A stretch of DNA of 64,000 nucleotides from Nilaparvata lugens (GCF_014356525.2 NC_052509.1:37026875-37090874); one strand, 5' to 3'. Shown: positions 21,385-35,075, counted from the first letter of the stretch. The notes: generated by a model from the letters alone, not told the origin. Made by a program: numbers and translations.

Positions 21385-22946
21385 TCAATTGCCTTCAGAG
21401 TCAATGCATGTTCTTTGAATCACATCGTTTATAGGTAGGCCTACCTACTATGAGTACCGTATTCAACTTCAAAGGCCTATTGAAGCTCTATCGAAAAAAA
21501 ATCAATAAATAAATAATAAATAAGTGCTTTACTTTTGGCATTTTTGGAATCTACGGGTTATATTACACCAAGGGATATCAATATTGTAAACGTTTTTTAG
21601 GCAATTTTATTTTAGCAGTCCCCTTTTTGATCATTGGATGGGTACGGTCCCGGCTGATATACAATCATGTATAAGAATCGTGAGGCCAATTGACTGCCTA
21701 AATCAATATGCCTTCTCAGGCAATGTTCAATTAGGGACTCCTCACCAGTAAAAGCTATACGAATATTGGAAATTATTATTATAGATTAACACATATGACA
21801 TGTACAAAGTGTATTCAAACAGGCGAACTAATTCTAATAATTATTGTTGAGATAACTATATCTTGCTTTAATAAACGAGTTCTGTTATGGTACTTTAAAT
21901 AACACATAGCCTATTTTAAAATGGATGAATATTTATTAATTATAGAAGGTAACTAGTACCCTTGTGATATTCCAAAATGAAACATGATTAGTTTCGACAT
22001 TTTCAATAAGGACTCTCTTGACAATGACATAATTAGAAACTGGTCATGCTTATTTTGAATATTTTAGGGTAGGCCTACTAGTTATTTTCTACAATTAACC
22101 ATTAAAGTTGCCCTATTAAAATTAATACTTTATTAGGGTATTAATTAGAATTAGAGTAGCCTTTCAAACTCCTTATTCACTATAATGTTCTAAAAGCTTA
22201 TCAATTTTAATCAAAACCTTGGAAATATAGCCTAGAAGGTAGAATTGAAAGTGATTATATTTGATGTGGCTTGGAACATCATATTTTCAACTTTTGCTTA
22301 AGTTATTTTTCATATTCAAAGAATTATTACCCCTTCAATGCAGTAAATAAGTACTATTATATGAGAAATTCCAATAAACCAACATTCAGTTGAATTATTA
22401 TTAGCATCAATCTGTTAGTTGTGTAATTCTGAATGATTGAATAAATAAATCTCCATGCAGGAATTGGGATTAATCAGTGTGCCCCTAGGTCAAAAGAACT
22501 TGTTGGTGAACAATATATTTTTGGATACCATGAACAATTATTTATTTATTTCTGTGGTCAGTAGGCCTACTTCTCGACCGTTTGGTTTACTTAACTCTTC
22601 CAAAATGTACTGCATAAAGTAATTTTTAGTTCTACATTTAGAGAAACAAGTTTAATGAAACAAATGGAAATAATCAATAAATTAATTGCTTAATCTGAAA
22701 TGATGATTATCTACAACATTATAAGTAGAACTAAGTGATTTGAAAATGAATACCAAACTGCAAATACATAAATCTCTCTCAGAACAATGTGGGTATTTCA
22801 TCCATGAATTTAATCATAAATTTTAAAAGGTGGAATGACTGTCATTAAAAGCTATTATTCAGTGTTTTCTACCAGCACTTGCTGGGTGAATTTTTGAAGT
22901 CATCTATTCATAGTTCTAATGTATGGTCATTTATAAAGTCATCATC

Positions 22947-23164
22947 CACTCAAGATCAAGATGGACAGTTGAGAAGAGTGTTTTAAAAACAATTTTAACA
23001 TCAAATTATTGATGTAATGTTATCACATTATTAGATAATGTTACATAAATTATTTCTTTATGGAAGGAATCCCAAATATTATGAATAACTCTATTCCCTG
23101 AATGATAAGTGAATACATTGTTTTTTAAGCACTCTTCTCAACTGTCCATCTTGATCTCATGTGG
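22947..23164. mobile_element. Fold-back MITE
   Basis: Arms 22947-22990 and 23121-23164 are inverted copies over about 44 bp (CAAGATGGACAGTTGAGAAG core). The loop is AT-rich. Confidence 0.75.
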
Positions 23165-23415
23165 TTTCACGTAGTTTCGAAATATTAAGATTTCCTGTAA
23201 GCTATTAATGATTTCAAAATTCAGTCAGTTTTTCTATTATTTTAGTCACGTACCATAGTTAAATCTTACTATTTGAATATCTACCATCAAATCGATAATA
23301 AAACATTGAAGTGGATAAACCTTTTTAAAAAATGGGAAACTGTATAAAATGACATCGCCTATATAAAGTTTAAAAAATGAGTGGAATTTTATCTTACCTA
23401 ACTAACTTATTCTAA

Positions 23416-25125
23416 CTATAGGTTCCAAAGAATTGTTCCATCCTGGTCAACAAAAAAGAATTCATATGCATTTCCTTTGAGCACATTCTCTTCAATATTT
23501 TGTTTGTAAATGGTACCTGAAAAAAGAAACATAATCTTTCAGCATATTCATTTTGGAGATAATGTGAAGTTAATCATCAATGATAAGACATAGTTTGGAC
23601 TTTGAATAAATTAGAAGTGAACTGGGCCTCAATAAACTATTTACATTAGATATAAATACTATAAGTATATACTTACATTCATAGCACATAACAGAAAACA
23701 CTTTAAAGTTTTATAATATAAATTAAAACAGGTGACACACGACATAGATAGATTAAAAACACTGAAAAACTTACATTACACTCTCTGCTCGGTTGAGAAA
23801 GGGGACACAGTTCCTTAAAAATTTCCGATTATAATGTAAGTTTTTCAGTGTTTTTAATCTATCTATGTTGTGTGTCTCCTGTTTTAATTTATACTATTCA
23901 CATTGATATACCTGGCATCACGCAATATATCGATCAATAGAGCATGAATAAGTTTTTCAAATACATTACTATTGTAGTTTTAAATGAGTTTGGTAGCAAT
24001 GGTCAACCAGAAAAATAGTACCTATTTTATATTTTTCCAATGGCAGTCTTTCAATATTCAATTACACTGACTCTGATCAAGTTATTACTATAACAATCTA
24101 TTTAATATTGTTTCCAAGTGATTTTAATTATAAATTAAGAGAAGATTAATTCATAGATAGGTACCAAAGACAAAGTAAATGTTCTAATAGTCAGGTTAGT
24201 TTTGTTATTATATTGATAAACTATGGGTTTACAATATTTTGAGGTGCAACAAGGATAATGGAAGTTTAGGACTTAGAATGTAATGAAATACTTCTAAGTC
24301 AAATTATGATGTTATTTTTAATAAATCTGTTTGTGAAAACTACTAGCTGCATTATAAAAAATGTATTTTGTGATTAGGCCAACTTACTGAAAGTGTAAAA
24401 GATTGTTAGCATGAAATGCTAAATGTTATCTTGGTTGAATAATGTTTTGAATCTGATTATTTAATGTTAATCTAATCAATCAATCTTGAATGAGTTTAAA
24501 TCTAATCAGTTGATTAGATTTCTCTCTTTCTTGTGATAATTCTCTACCATACACAAACTAGCTAGTCTAGGATTTACATTATTATTAAATACTACAAATT
24601 AAACATTAAAAAAGAAATAAATAAACTTTTGTCAACTTCTAACCTCTTGAAAAATGAAAAAGATAGCAATTTAGACCTAGAGACTAGGTTATTAAAGGCC
24701 TACTACAGTGGGCTACCTGAATAAAAATTGTAAACATGCTAGTAGGCTACTCATAAAATTTATATCAAATAATTGTGTACGGTAGATCTAGCCTACTTTA
24801 TTATGAGAAATTTAAGTGTACTTACTTGAATCCTCTATTACATCAGCAATTTCTAACCATATTCTATTTTTCAAATAGGTAATTCGTTGTGCAGGTCTGG
24901 AAAGTACAAAACTTTGAACTTCGAAAATTTCACGCCTTTCTGTTGTAAATCCATTTTCAATTTCTCTTGTAAAAATTATAAGAATAAAGAAACCAATAGA
25001 AATATTTTATACCTCAATTTTCCACTGCAAATTAATTTCACAGTATAATAGTAGCAATCCGAAATCTGACAACCAATATCAAAACAAACCATCCAACAAT
25101 TAAAGATTGAGGTTAAAAAGAACAT
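23416..25125 (-). CDS. Candidate three-exon gene, unknown function
   Basis: Three minus-strand blocks join in phase: exon 1 25125-25013 from ATG, exon 2 24965-24826, exon 3 23516-23416 ending in TAG. Donors read GAG|GTATAA and CAA|GTAAGT, acceptors ACAAG and TTTTTTCAG. The exon lengths (113, 140, 101) keep one frame for 117 codons. Exon 2 encodes TTERREIFEVQSFV and LKNRIWLEIADVIEDSS; exon 3 encodes GNAYEFFFVDQDGTILW. I do not recognise the protein. Exon 1 is the least certain; an internal TTTGCAG could be an alternative acceptor. It lies wholly within the 20953-25443 inverted-repeat unit. Phase consistency at both junctions is the main support. Confidence 0.35.
23717..23893. mobile_element. 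Fold-back MITE, about 60-bp arms
   Basis: AAATTAAAACAGGTGACACA...AAACACTGAAAAACTTACAT at the left is mirrored by the right arm with a few mismatches, around a loop of about 60 bp. Confidence 0.75.
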
Positions 25126-25884
25126 GGCGTCTGATCCACAGAAAGATTATTCTGCCGGTGTCACGTGATCAGAGCAGAAAAGTGATTCGAAGCTGTCTGT
25201 TCTCGTCGACAGAATCCCGAAATTAGTTCTTTTTCGACAAAACGGTTCACGAGCAGTGATCGGTCGAAGCAAAATAGCATTGTGTTGATAGGCCTTATAA
25301 AGAACGGCAAGATGAACGACAGTTCGTCTCTGATTTGAACAGTTCTTTTTTTCTGCTCAACTTTCTGCCGATGGGTGAATACTCCCATAAGAACCAATGT
25401 TAATTTAAAGTGAATTCTGTCGTCTGCCCGTTACGAAAACACACCTTCTTATTATACCTACTATCTACTATTCAACTATTATGTTATGTATTTCATACTT
25501 CAGTTTCAAACTTTGTAAGTTATTCAAGTAGATCTAATATCATTGGTGATTCTTCCTAAAATTCATTAATTTTATTTCAAATATCTTTTATTCATCAAGA
25601 AAGTATACTCTGTCGTTATCCAATTGAAATTTTCATAATAGATAACAATTTTTCTGTAGTTCATTATATCTCTATTCAGTTCACAAACAATTAAATATCT
25701 TGGTGTGAAGTTGAAAAAGGACAGAGCTACTGTATCTAATAAAAAATGTTCTCATACATTTTTTTAATTTTCAACATGATTGAACCAATCCTTTGTGATA
25801 TTTTTGTTCCAGCCACTAATAGAGCACTCTTTATCATATGGATTTCCAGGTACACCTGACAAGAAAGCTCCTTGTATTGTAAAA

Positions 25885-26446
25885 GTACCTGATTTTCAGC
25901 TACAACCATCATCACCAGCTACATTGCCTTCACATTGATATTTCACAGAATTATATAAGTTCTTGAAATGATGTTCTATAAGAATTACCCATTAGATGCA
26001 CTTCATTCCAGTATTTCCTAGTCGAGAGACGTGCATAAGGACCCCTGAAGGATCAAAATTTCAAACACTTAAAATTCAGATTCCATCGTACTACAATTCA
26101 TTCTTCTTGGTTAGTCAAGGCAGTCCAAAATCATGCATCATCATGAGTCAAATTCGGTTTGACAACTTATTGTTTAGTGTAGGCTACTTTAGCCCATATT
26201 CCAGTACACAAAAATGGCCAAAAAAAATGTAATTTGAGTATTGTGTCAAAAGATATAAGTTTTTGATATTTTGATCCTTTAGGGGTCCTTTATGCAAGTC
26301 TCTCGACTAGGAAATACCAAAATTAAGTGCATCCAACGGGTAATTCTTATAGAACATAATCTCAAGAACTTATATAATAAATCCTGCGAAATATCAATGT
26401 GAAGACAATGTAGCTGGTGATGATGGTTGAAACTGAAAATTAGGTG
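25885..26446. mobile_element. Long inverted repeat (fold-back), arms about 175 bp
   Basis: Left arm 25885-26058 and right arm 26269-26446 are inverted copies, roughly 85-90% alike by eye (shared CATCATCACCAGCTACATTG and TATTTCCTAGTCGAGAGAC). Spacer about 210 bp. Confidence 0.75.
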
Positions 26447-26914
26447 TTTCCCACAATTGAAATTGGAATTATCTTTATTCTTCTTCTTAGAAAAGTACAA
26501 ACAATATACAAAACTTGAAGAAGGTTCCTCACATGGGCAAAGCCTGTGTGCGAGGAACGAGTTCTCTACAATCCCATATACTTAATATACAATAGATATG
26601 ACAATGATATAATACAATTGAAAAACAAAACAATTTAAACCAATAATAAGCACTGAACCATAACATATTACCAAAACAAAAGAAACAGAGCAACAATAGT
26701 GATTAATTACAAGGTATATTACTCACATACATGAAATGATAATTAATAGTATTAGGGTACTACAAGAAATCAATCCTAAAAGAGACATACAAAACACACT
26801 CAAAATCCCACAACACACCATACACATTAAATTTCGTATACATTCATTTGAAATTTCCTATTTATATGTTTTATTTTAATTTTTATTCATATTCTATATT
26901 AATCTTTAATATTG

Positions 26915-27300
26915 TTATATACTTGCGATCTTATCATACCACTGGAAAATTATATTGATTTTATAATGCGAGGATCTAGTTGTAAATATTACAAGCAGTC
27001 TAGGAGTTATGATACCTGTGTTCAGAGCAGTTCTTGTTTGGTAATTGTGGCGGTTATCAGTGAATAAAGAAAACTTGCGCTTGAAATATACCAAATCAGG
27101 GTTTTTACATAGAGTTGAGTAATGTTGAGAACTTTAAATTGGTTGAATAGTGCGTCTGTGGGATATTGTTGAGGCTGACGAATTTCAGTTTTCATGATAT
27201 ATTCTTTGCATGACTGATAAAGGGGAAAGTATGGTCTTATATGCACTACCTCAAGCAATAATTCCGTACAGCAATGTTGATTGGATATACGCGTGATAGA
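26915..27300 (-). mobile_element. LINE ORF2 C-terminal remnant
   Basis: On the minus strand, the frame 27258-27022 reads YPTDALFNQFKVLNITQLYV then FLYSLI. A neighbouring frame continues with DNRHNYQTRTALNTGIITP and FQWYDKIAS. This order (a HNYxTR motif followed by a short basic end) is typical of the C-terminus of Jockey/CR1-like LINE proteins. At least one frameshift separates the halves. No other part of the LINE is visible nearby. Confidence 0.6.
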
Positions 27301-27928
27301 CCGTTCGATACACGGAGCATTGTTGTCAGGTGTACCTGGAAATCTATAATCTGGAAAAAAGGCGGGAGAAAATTTCTCTGTCCGATTCTTGGATTTGGCA
27401 GAAATAGCTGAATACTGTAAAATGAATAGAAAATATAAGGTTTTTGTGCCACTCTGTATTTAGCACAAGGAAATTTTGCATGAAGACATTGGTTCTGGAC
27501 TTCTTTCATGTATCCAAATAATATATTAAAAATCAGAACTACAATATGAATTGCAAGCACCAATGTATATACGGTAGTGATTGGACTATATTCTCGGTAG
27601 CTATGCTATTTTGGTTCATGTAAAGGATTGAATCCAGAAGATGCAATCAGGGCAAAACGTTTCCCTTCCTGAACTTGGTTGAGAACCAAGTTATGATCAA
27701 CAGAAATCACAACTTTTTCTACCAAGCTCAGGGGCAGCTTCATAAATATAATATAAATATACTTATACGCATATATAAATATACTTCATATATCTCTTTA
27801 TTAACATTTTCAAGTTGAATTATTATTTCCGCTACATGATCAGGAAAATATAAATTTCTAAATTTCTAGTTTCCATTAGATCAAGAAACTTAGATCTAAT
27901 AACATGTAGAAAAAGAGGCCTTCTGCTC

Positions 27929-28240
27929 TTGGAGTTGTCTGTAATGAAAATAGATTGTTATCTACTCAGTTGGCCTAACATAACTATTTCCAAAAATGAA
28001 TCGATGAATTGTTTTCATTCATTGACAGAAGCCTGTGAATCTGTCGAAAAAGCCGGCTATTGTTTGCTAATCACCTTGCAGGTAGAGACCCCAGATATGG
28101 TCCCAAAATCCCTCTTTTTCATAGTTGGTTCCAAAATTCCTGGTTCCAAAGACCTGGTCAACTTGCAAATCCGAACGCAATCTGAACAAATAATTACTGT
28201 TAGGCTTCTTTTTTATGAAGTGATTGAAGGGTACAAGTAG
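27929..28240 (+). CDS. Hypothetical ORF, weak
   Basis: A 103-residue open frame with no recognised domain. The first ATG follows an in-frame stretch that reads through upstream. Composition is less AT-skewed at third positions than random frames nearby, and the end has KSLFFIVGSKIPGSKDLVNL. It could be a decayed exon or chance. Confidence 0.15.
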   Translation: MELSVMKIDCYLLSWPNITISKNESMNCFHSLTEACESVEKAGYCLLITLQVETPDMVPKSLFFIVGSKIPGSKDLVNLQIRTQSEQIITVRLLFYEVIEGYK

Positions 28241-28599
28241 TGTTTAATCAGAAGAAAAGCTAAAAAACTAATGTACAGTATGATAGTCTAGTCTTTCTTG
28301 GCCTTGGATTTTTAGAATGATTCGGAATGTTTTCCAAATCACACTAATACAGTCACAACTGCTTATTATCACCCTTCAGCACTTACAGCATGTATCTATA
28401 TATTATATAGTGCACTCGTATATTGATGAACTTGTATGTTGATTTAGAAAAATAGTGTTTAGTAGAATGAAGTGTTCTTTGATAACACTGTTGAAGCAAT
28501 AGAATATCATCTATAGCCTGGCTCCTCCAAAGCAGATCAGTCATGTTAGAAGCTTAGAACAGCAGTAGAATGAGTAGACAATTGAGTGTATGATAATAG

Positions 28600-28737
28600 C
28601 TTCTCTAGAAAGAGAAGGCCGATGTGTGAGTGAGCAAGTCAATTGTGAGAGAGTATTGCTACTGTAATAATGAACTTCTCTAGAAAAAGAAGGCTGATGT
28701 GCGAGTGAGCATGTTAATTGAGAGAGAGTAGTGCTAC
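28600..28737. repeat. Tandem duplication, about 73 bp
   Basis: CTTCTCTAGAAAGAGAAGGC...GTGAGTGAGCA recurs after about 73 bp with small differences. Confidence 0.6.
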
Positions 28738-31700
28738 AAAGACTGATGTTTGTGAGCCAGCAAGGCTTTTTACTCCGTTCCCCATCTCATCAGCTATTTT
28801 AACAAGTATGACTTTGCTTGGAAGCCGAAACTACACATTGCCCTTAATGTAATGAAATATTGAAGAACTGGAAATAGGCATATAGCCATCCTCGGTTAAT
28901 TAAGAATCTATATCCAAAATTTCAAATTAATCAGTTGAGTAGTTCAGATGTGATGATGCATGAAACATAATTCCCTATTCCTCACATGTTTAAGTCAGTT
29001 CTCTCCTTTATTATAGTATAGATAACTGAAAAAGACATAATACTTGAAAACCTCACAGAATCATATTGATTTTTTCCAATACAACAATAAATTTTAGTAT
29101 TTTGATCCTCCTCAATTTGAATCAGGCAGCCTTTTGTTTCTCCAATTCAATTCCAAACAAAATACCTAAAATATTCAATTCACTGCAAATTTGTGTCTGA
29201 TAGTACATTATAACTCAAGAATATAAATTATTACTTATTTTATTGTGATCTATTCATGTTTTTCTTATGAAATTCAATTATAAGCCTACAGCATGAAGAC
29301 TAAGCCCATTTCATTTGTACTGGTGGCAAAATTCTACATTAAAAATAATTATTTGGTAAAATCCAAGTTCAATTGTAATGAGTGCAAATTCCTTCGAAAA
29401 ATAATTGATAAAAATATGTTTCGAGGAAAAAAATTAAGAACAGAAAAATTGGACGACTATGATCAAAAATGATTGTCTTGTAACAGCAGCATTATAACCT
29501 CCTCATAAAAAACACACTTAATTGTATCAGAGTCCAATACTGCAGTTGTAGAAAAAAAAATGTATGTAATTAGAGCGATGAATACAAGTTTTACGCTCTT
29601 AATACATGAATAATACTATTATTGTCTATGTTACAGATTACTCAACTATTCTAGTTGTGGACAATTTTCATCATCATAAAAATTAATCAACAACTATTTC
29701 AGTTGCAGGCAATATTTAATATCATAAACATTTCATAATCTCCAACTTCTTTTGTTCATAACTATCAGTTATTATTTTAGTTATTTTTCAACTGAATTTT
29801 CAGTTTATCAGGTACAATAATTATTGTATTGTATGCATTTTTTTGTGCATTTTTGTGTCGCTCTACAGTGTAAAGTCTTTTTTTTCGTTTTGGTATGAGA
29901 TCAGAAACCGATTTGTGAGCATTAACATTCTGCATAAGCATTACAAGCCATAACATTGAATCCACTTTCCATGAAAAACATCATTAGCAACCTCCTGTCA
30001 TTATCACCAACAAACCCATCTCATTTAGAATCATTTTCCGTCTCACTATCGTCTGTGAAACGATTCATCATCTGAATTGCCTACTGCATATTCCATTTTT
30101 CCGTCAGTTGATCGATTTCTTATGATTAATTATTAGAAAAGTTCTAATATATGTTAATATTGTAAATATGGAGACGATATAAAGGTACCTCCTTGATAAG
30201 TCCCATGTCCCTGGAAACAGTGTCTCTAGCACTTTCAATGGCGAAAATAATAGATGACATGGCTAAATCTTCACAATATACTGTACTTACTGTACTGGCC
30301 GTTTTCATTAGATTGGAAGTTGTATTCATGAGCGAGGTCTACTATTCGCAGAACTACTAGTAAATTAAAGTTTTTATTTTATATTTTTCTGCATATTGTT
30401 GGCATTGAATACACATCATGTGTGTAGAATTGTTTATTGTGTGAAACTGAGTTTACCTGTTGAAGTTTTTAGTCATATAGATTATTTGAGAATTATTCAT
30501 CATAATCAAACAATAATTTCTATTCTTACAATTTGAATTTCTATACGAATAATTTTATGAGTCGCTAGAAATAATACACACTCAATAACCTGTATCACAT
30601 AGAACATATATAAAGTTATGCTTAGATAATCGTATAATTCTGGATGTATATCTGGATATATATTCGAGACCCGAATTGAGAGAGCATTAGCTTTAATTCC
30701 TCTGCGCCCCCTTCCCTTTGTTACCACTCGTTAAACCCCCTCAGTTCAGTAATCCCCTTCTGTCAGGGTGCCCACCAACAATGTTGTGTGGGAGTGTGTG
30801 CGAGTATTTCAGCGTGGTGTAAATTCTCAAAAGGCAGGAGAGTGTTAGAAAATAGGAGTCCCTGGGAGGCCACCCCCCCCCCACACGTAGGATGCCTGAG
30901 GACGCGCTTGATCCAGTCGACAGCCTACAGCGCTTCCCTCGTCAGACAAAGAACCTTAGTCCATCTGCATAGATAATGATGAGCCGCGGGCTTCTACACG
31001 GTCCTCTTTGTATTATCCTTCCTCTCCCTTCCACTTACACTCTCTCCATAACTCTTCATCTCTGTCTTACAACTTCATCCTTCATCATAATCTTGTCTCA
31101 TATCTCACTGCGCTCATCTTTTATTCAAATGAGAGTGAAACCGGCATTGCTCTGTATACTTTCAACGAGAATCTATCGCTAAAAATGGCACAAATCAATG
31201 TTTCTTGAAGCAAGTGGGTGATCAGTAGTGATGTCTATTTGAAGACGTGTAGGAAATATGTGGTACAAATAATCGAGTTAAACCCTTTCAACATAGATTA
31301 TGAAGAACCTTCAAGACTCGGCATATTCCGAAAAATGAAGAAGTCAAACTGGAAAATCTTTGGTCTAAATGCCCGAATAGCAATATAAAGATGTTTGAAG
31401 TATTATTATCTATCCTCAACTACTGAAATGATCAACTTGATTTTACATAAAGATTCTGAATGTACCGTGGATGGTAGGCCAATCTTCATTTTCATTGAAT
31501 TATTAATCTAGTTTTGATAATTAAAACTAATTCATTCAATATAATATGTGATACAAAGTTACGTAGAGATAGAAGCCCAAATTAATAGCAACCACATGGT
31601 GTGCAGACGAGTTCGAAGCCACTCAGAACTTTTATTTTTCAGCTGCGATTATTCAACTTCAATGGAGATTATTCATGTGATTTTGACAAAATAATGGATA

Positions 31701-32995
31701 ATTATTTCATTTTTCTAATTAATTTTTCTATTGTGAATTCAATAGGATAATAATTCAAATTTTTACCATGAAAGATTATAAAAACTATTGAAAATTCAAT
31801 TATTACTTGTGTTTTTCACAGACTCTTGTGGAGCGCTGGCTACATCTGCTCCTCATGAATAAGATCTTTGTTATAAATTATAATATCAATTTCTCAACAG
31901 ACCTGAATGGAGAGATGAAGGTCTCCTCCACATTGCAGGAAAATTGTATGAAATGTTATTGAAGGAAGCTATGAAGTCCAAATGACGAGATATATTTCAA
32001 CAAAATATGCTGATACCCTGAGCTTGTTCAGCAGATGATGTCTTGACGTCAGTTATTAATTGACCCTTCAGAGCCGTCTAGCAAAGTTATCTCTCCCTCT
32101 CATAGCGGTCTCCCACTTCTCTCACATCGTGCACCCTTTCTCAATTCTCAACTGTCAAAGGCAGTCCCCTGGACCATCATGCCTGCATGGACAAAGTTTA
32201 CCAAACTTTCCATCATAAATTCAGTGTCAATCACTCCAGAAAATCGTCTGCTTCTGAAGCTTAGCCCAAAATGGACATCTGTAACGAATTGATCTTATCT
32301 AAGTTTCAGGATTCTTGAAGTTATTCAATTTGGAAAAAAAAAACCGCATAGTCTACATTGCTCATACATCTCAACCATTTATTTTGATAATACCAGGAAA
32401 CCCATGCTTTGCACCGGTGAAAACTTTGTTTTGTAAAATGCAATTTCCTTATATCCAGGAAACATCAAAGAACAGAATGATTATTCTTTATTTTACACAC
32501 ACGATTATTTTTCTTTATTTTTCTTTTATTTTTGTGTGTGTATCAAAGTTACCTGGATAATGTTCATCAGAGTTGGAAATTATCAGCAAAAAATAGTTTG
32601 ATTGGTATTGATCCCGTAACCTTTAGAATATGATAGAATAGAATTTATTTGTCATCGTATTTACAAGAACAAAAATGGAAATTTTCAATTGAGTATAGCA
32701 TTACAAGGTAGAGTATTATCATGGAATCATGTGTGAGATAAAAGTTTCGAGAATAAAATACAGAAGAGACATAAAATATTCAACACAGAAGCAATCAGAG
32801 AAACAAACATCAATGCGAAGAACAATAAATATATAGAAAAAAATGAGGTCATCACTTTCAAACTTACCTAGGGCCGGTTTCCGAGCTCGGGTTTTGGCCA
32901 AGTTCTAGACTTTAATCAGCTGGAGTCAGAAAATTGGCTTTCTGAAATGGGGCGTAGTCGTAGTTTTTATCACGGTATTTAGAAGAAGATGGTAG
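28738..32995. other. Non-coding, no gene recognised
   Basis: Mostly AT-rich. A less AT-rich patch lies at 30700-31110 with a run of C near 30870-30885, but no frame there resembles a known protein. GGGCCGGTTTCCGAGCTCGG at 32872, seen again at 35078, is a short dispersed repeat. Confidence 0.4.
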
Positions 32996-33221
32996 GTGTC
33001 ACCAGGACCTCCTATATACTACCGGACCCGCGCCTAGAGAAAAATGGCCATCAGTATGTGGTGGTCTCATGGGAATTCCTACTGAGGGGAAATCACTAAC
33101 CAGCTGTTAGAGAACGTCTCAGTTTGTCTAGTTCCTGTTTAAAATATCAATGCCGGCCACCACATACGGTGGCCATTTTTTTCTATGCGCAGGACCGGTA
33201 TATAGGAAGTCCTGGTGTCAC
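32996..33221. mobile_element. Fold-back MITE
   Basis: Arms 32996-33066 and 33155-33221 are imperfect inverted copies (GTGTCACCAGGAC against GTCCTGGTGTCAC at the tips; AAAATGGCCA in the middle). Confidence 0.75.
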
Positions 33222-33312
33222 GCATATTGTGCATGTTTGTGCTGAATTTCTGGAGTAGCTGACGTCATTTTATATTCAATCATCTCTTTTTACTTTCCTT
33301 GCCCTATTACCA

Positions 33313-33430
33313 TAGGTAAGGAAAGTATTGCTTTCTGAAAAAATTGAGGAACCCCAATTTCTAAATTTCTATACGTTTCAAGAACCCAAAAACAGTGTCC
33401 AAAAAAAGTGGTTTTTGGGTATTGGTCTGT
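33313..33430. repeat. Dispersed insect-type repeat leading into the GT tract
   Basis: GGTAAGGAAAGTATTGCTTT, AAATTTCTATACGTTTCAAG and GTGGTTTTTGGGTATTGGTC form a block that I recall from many arthropod repeats ending in a GT microsatellite. Family not named. Confidence 0.5.
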
Positions 33431-33433
33431 ATG

Positions 33434-33464
<31 letters not shown>

Positions 33465-33525
33465 TGGTGTGTGTGTGTGTGTGGTGTGTGTGTGTGTGCG
33501 TGCTGTGTGTGTGTGTGTGTGTGGT

Positions 33526-33571
<46 letters not shown>

Positions 33572-33626
33572 GTGTGTGTGTTTATGTGTGTGTGTGTGTG
33601 TGTGTGAGTGTGTGTGTGTGTGCGTG

Positions 33627-33668
<42 letters not shown>
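33431..33668. repeat. (GT)n microsatellite, about 240 bp
   Basis: Nearly pure GT with a few TGGT, TGCGTGC and TTTATG interruptions. ORFs across it are artefacts of the repeat. Confidence 0.97.
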
Positions 33669-33672
<4 letters not shown>

Positions 33673-34318
33673 GGGGTCATATGGGGCGCGCCCGTTTCGT
33701 ACCTCAGTGTGCATCCACTCAAACCGACTTCTAGGAATGTTCTGAATCCGAATTACTACTTTACACACTTTTTTCCAAAATCACCCCGTTTCAATTCTAG
33801 AGTTCACATACTTTCGCTTACAGAAAAATCCACCAGATCCGTGCCACATTCGTCATGGATTCGGTTGGACCTACTAAACGGGACTCTGAAGTGTGTATGC
33901 TCCATGAGTATGTAGCCTACGAAATGAGGTGATCTGAGTATGCCTTTTGAGTTAGAATCCTACTAAATGGGGTACATAACCGGTATTTATCTTCACATAT
34001 TGGTCTATTATGTTTTGAAAGTGGAAGTCTACAGGTTTTTTCTCTCAAAGGAAGTCACTGAAACTTGGCAACACTGTCTATAGTCAAGTCAATGGATACA
34101 TTCAGTGATAACTTCTACTGCGAGATCTATATGGATTCTCTACACTCTCCACACCATGTGTTATACAGACACAGACACAGGATATCAATAACAAGCCCTA
34201 TTCAAAAACATAACAATGATTCAAAAACCTCATACTTCTCCTTTGATGTTTCCAGCAAAACTAAGGGAGGGAAGCTAGAACTCTCTACAATCTGAAGCAA
34301 CATGGCTATTTTAGATTG
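33669..34318. other. Non-coding
   Basis: Continuation of the dispersed repeat for about 100 bp (GGGGTCATATGGGGCGCGCC), then unrecognised sequence. Confidence 0.35.
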
Positions 34319-35075
34319 TGTTCAGAATTCTAGAGAGACTTTTGATATGGCTCACTGTTTATTTCAATATAAGAACTTTTAAATTATTGAAACACTGACA
34401 CAATAATATTGTTGTATAAGCTGTAAGGAATGAGTATGGGACTCCCACAGTCCCATAGATTCAGATTTTTCACTTGATTGTAATAAAGTTATATTACTGA
34501 AAGTATTCACTTAAAATAAATAATAATTATGTTCGAAAGGGAAAACATGGGAAGAGTTGGCAGAAGAGGAATGCTTTGTATCATGAGTTCATTCTATGTA
34601 AATTGATGAATTAACATTCAATTCTAATCAAAATTATAAAAACGAGTCTCTTCAATTATTCTCGAGGAACAAGATAACTTCACACTGTATTATAATATAA
34701 TTGTAGAGCTTCATATAATATGAGTATGATGTATCAGGAGTTGTCTATTATAGTGAGGGATCATTTCTTGAGTATACTATATGCAATCTCCCTTTTTATT
34801 CGGATTAGTTGTAGGCTATGTTCAAATTGAGAAGTTTGTTTTGAAATTCATAGAATTGATGAAATTCATTCCTGTTAACATTTCAAGTGAACTCTCAATA
34901 CTATTAGTATTCTGTAATCGATGAGAATTATTTAAAACTTGCTTGAATTCTAAAGCTGATTAATGCAGTTGAAGATTGATATAATATATAAAACAATAAT
35001 TGAACTTGTGAGAGGTAGAATCGTCTACATTTCAAGTCAGATTGGAAGCTTTAACTTTGAAAGAATTCTCTATTT
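34319..35075. repeat. Diverged upstream copy of the start of the 6.6-kb repeat
   Basis: Collinear with 35112-35835 (shared ACTTTTGATATGGYTCACTG, ATTGTTGTATAAGCTGTAAG, AAACAATAATTGAACTTGTG) but clearly more diverged than the two 6.6-kb copies are from each other, so it is an older duplication. Confidence 0.75.

Larger units (their letters stand above)
20953..25443. mobile_element. 4.5-kb unit bounded by 21-bp inverted repeats
   Basis: TGTGTTTTCGTAACGGGCAG at 20953 and its complement ending at 25443 match over 21 bp, with partial matches beyond (GCAGAAT against ACAGAAT). No target duplication was seen. The interior is AT-rich with two hairpin MITEs and one candidate spliced gene on the minus strand. 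No transposase was recognised. It may be a non-autonomous transposon that captured sequence, or two solo termini. Confidence 0.5.

Noticed and set aside
30788..31208. ORFs in the less AT-rich patch near 30.8 kb
   Set aside because: Short, overlapping, no domain and no splice or promoter support.
33328..33915. Long Cys/Val-rich and His/Thr-rich ORFs
   Set aside because: They translate the GT microsatellite in different frames and strands.
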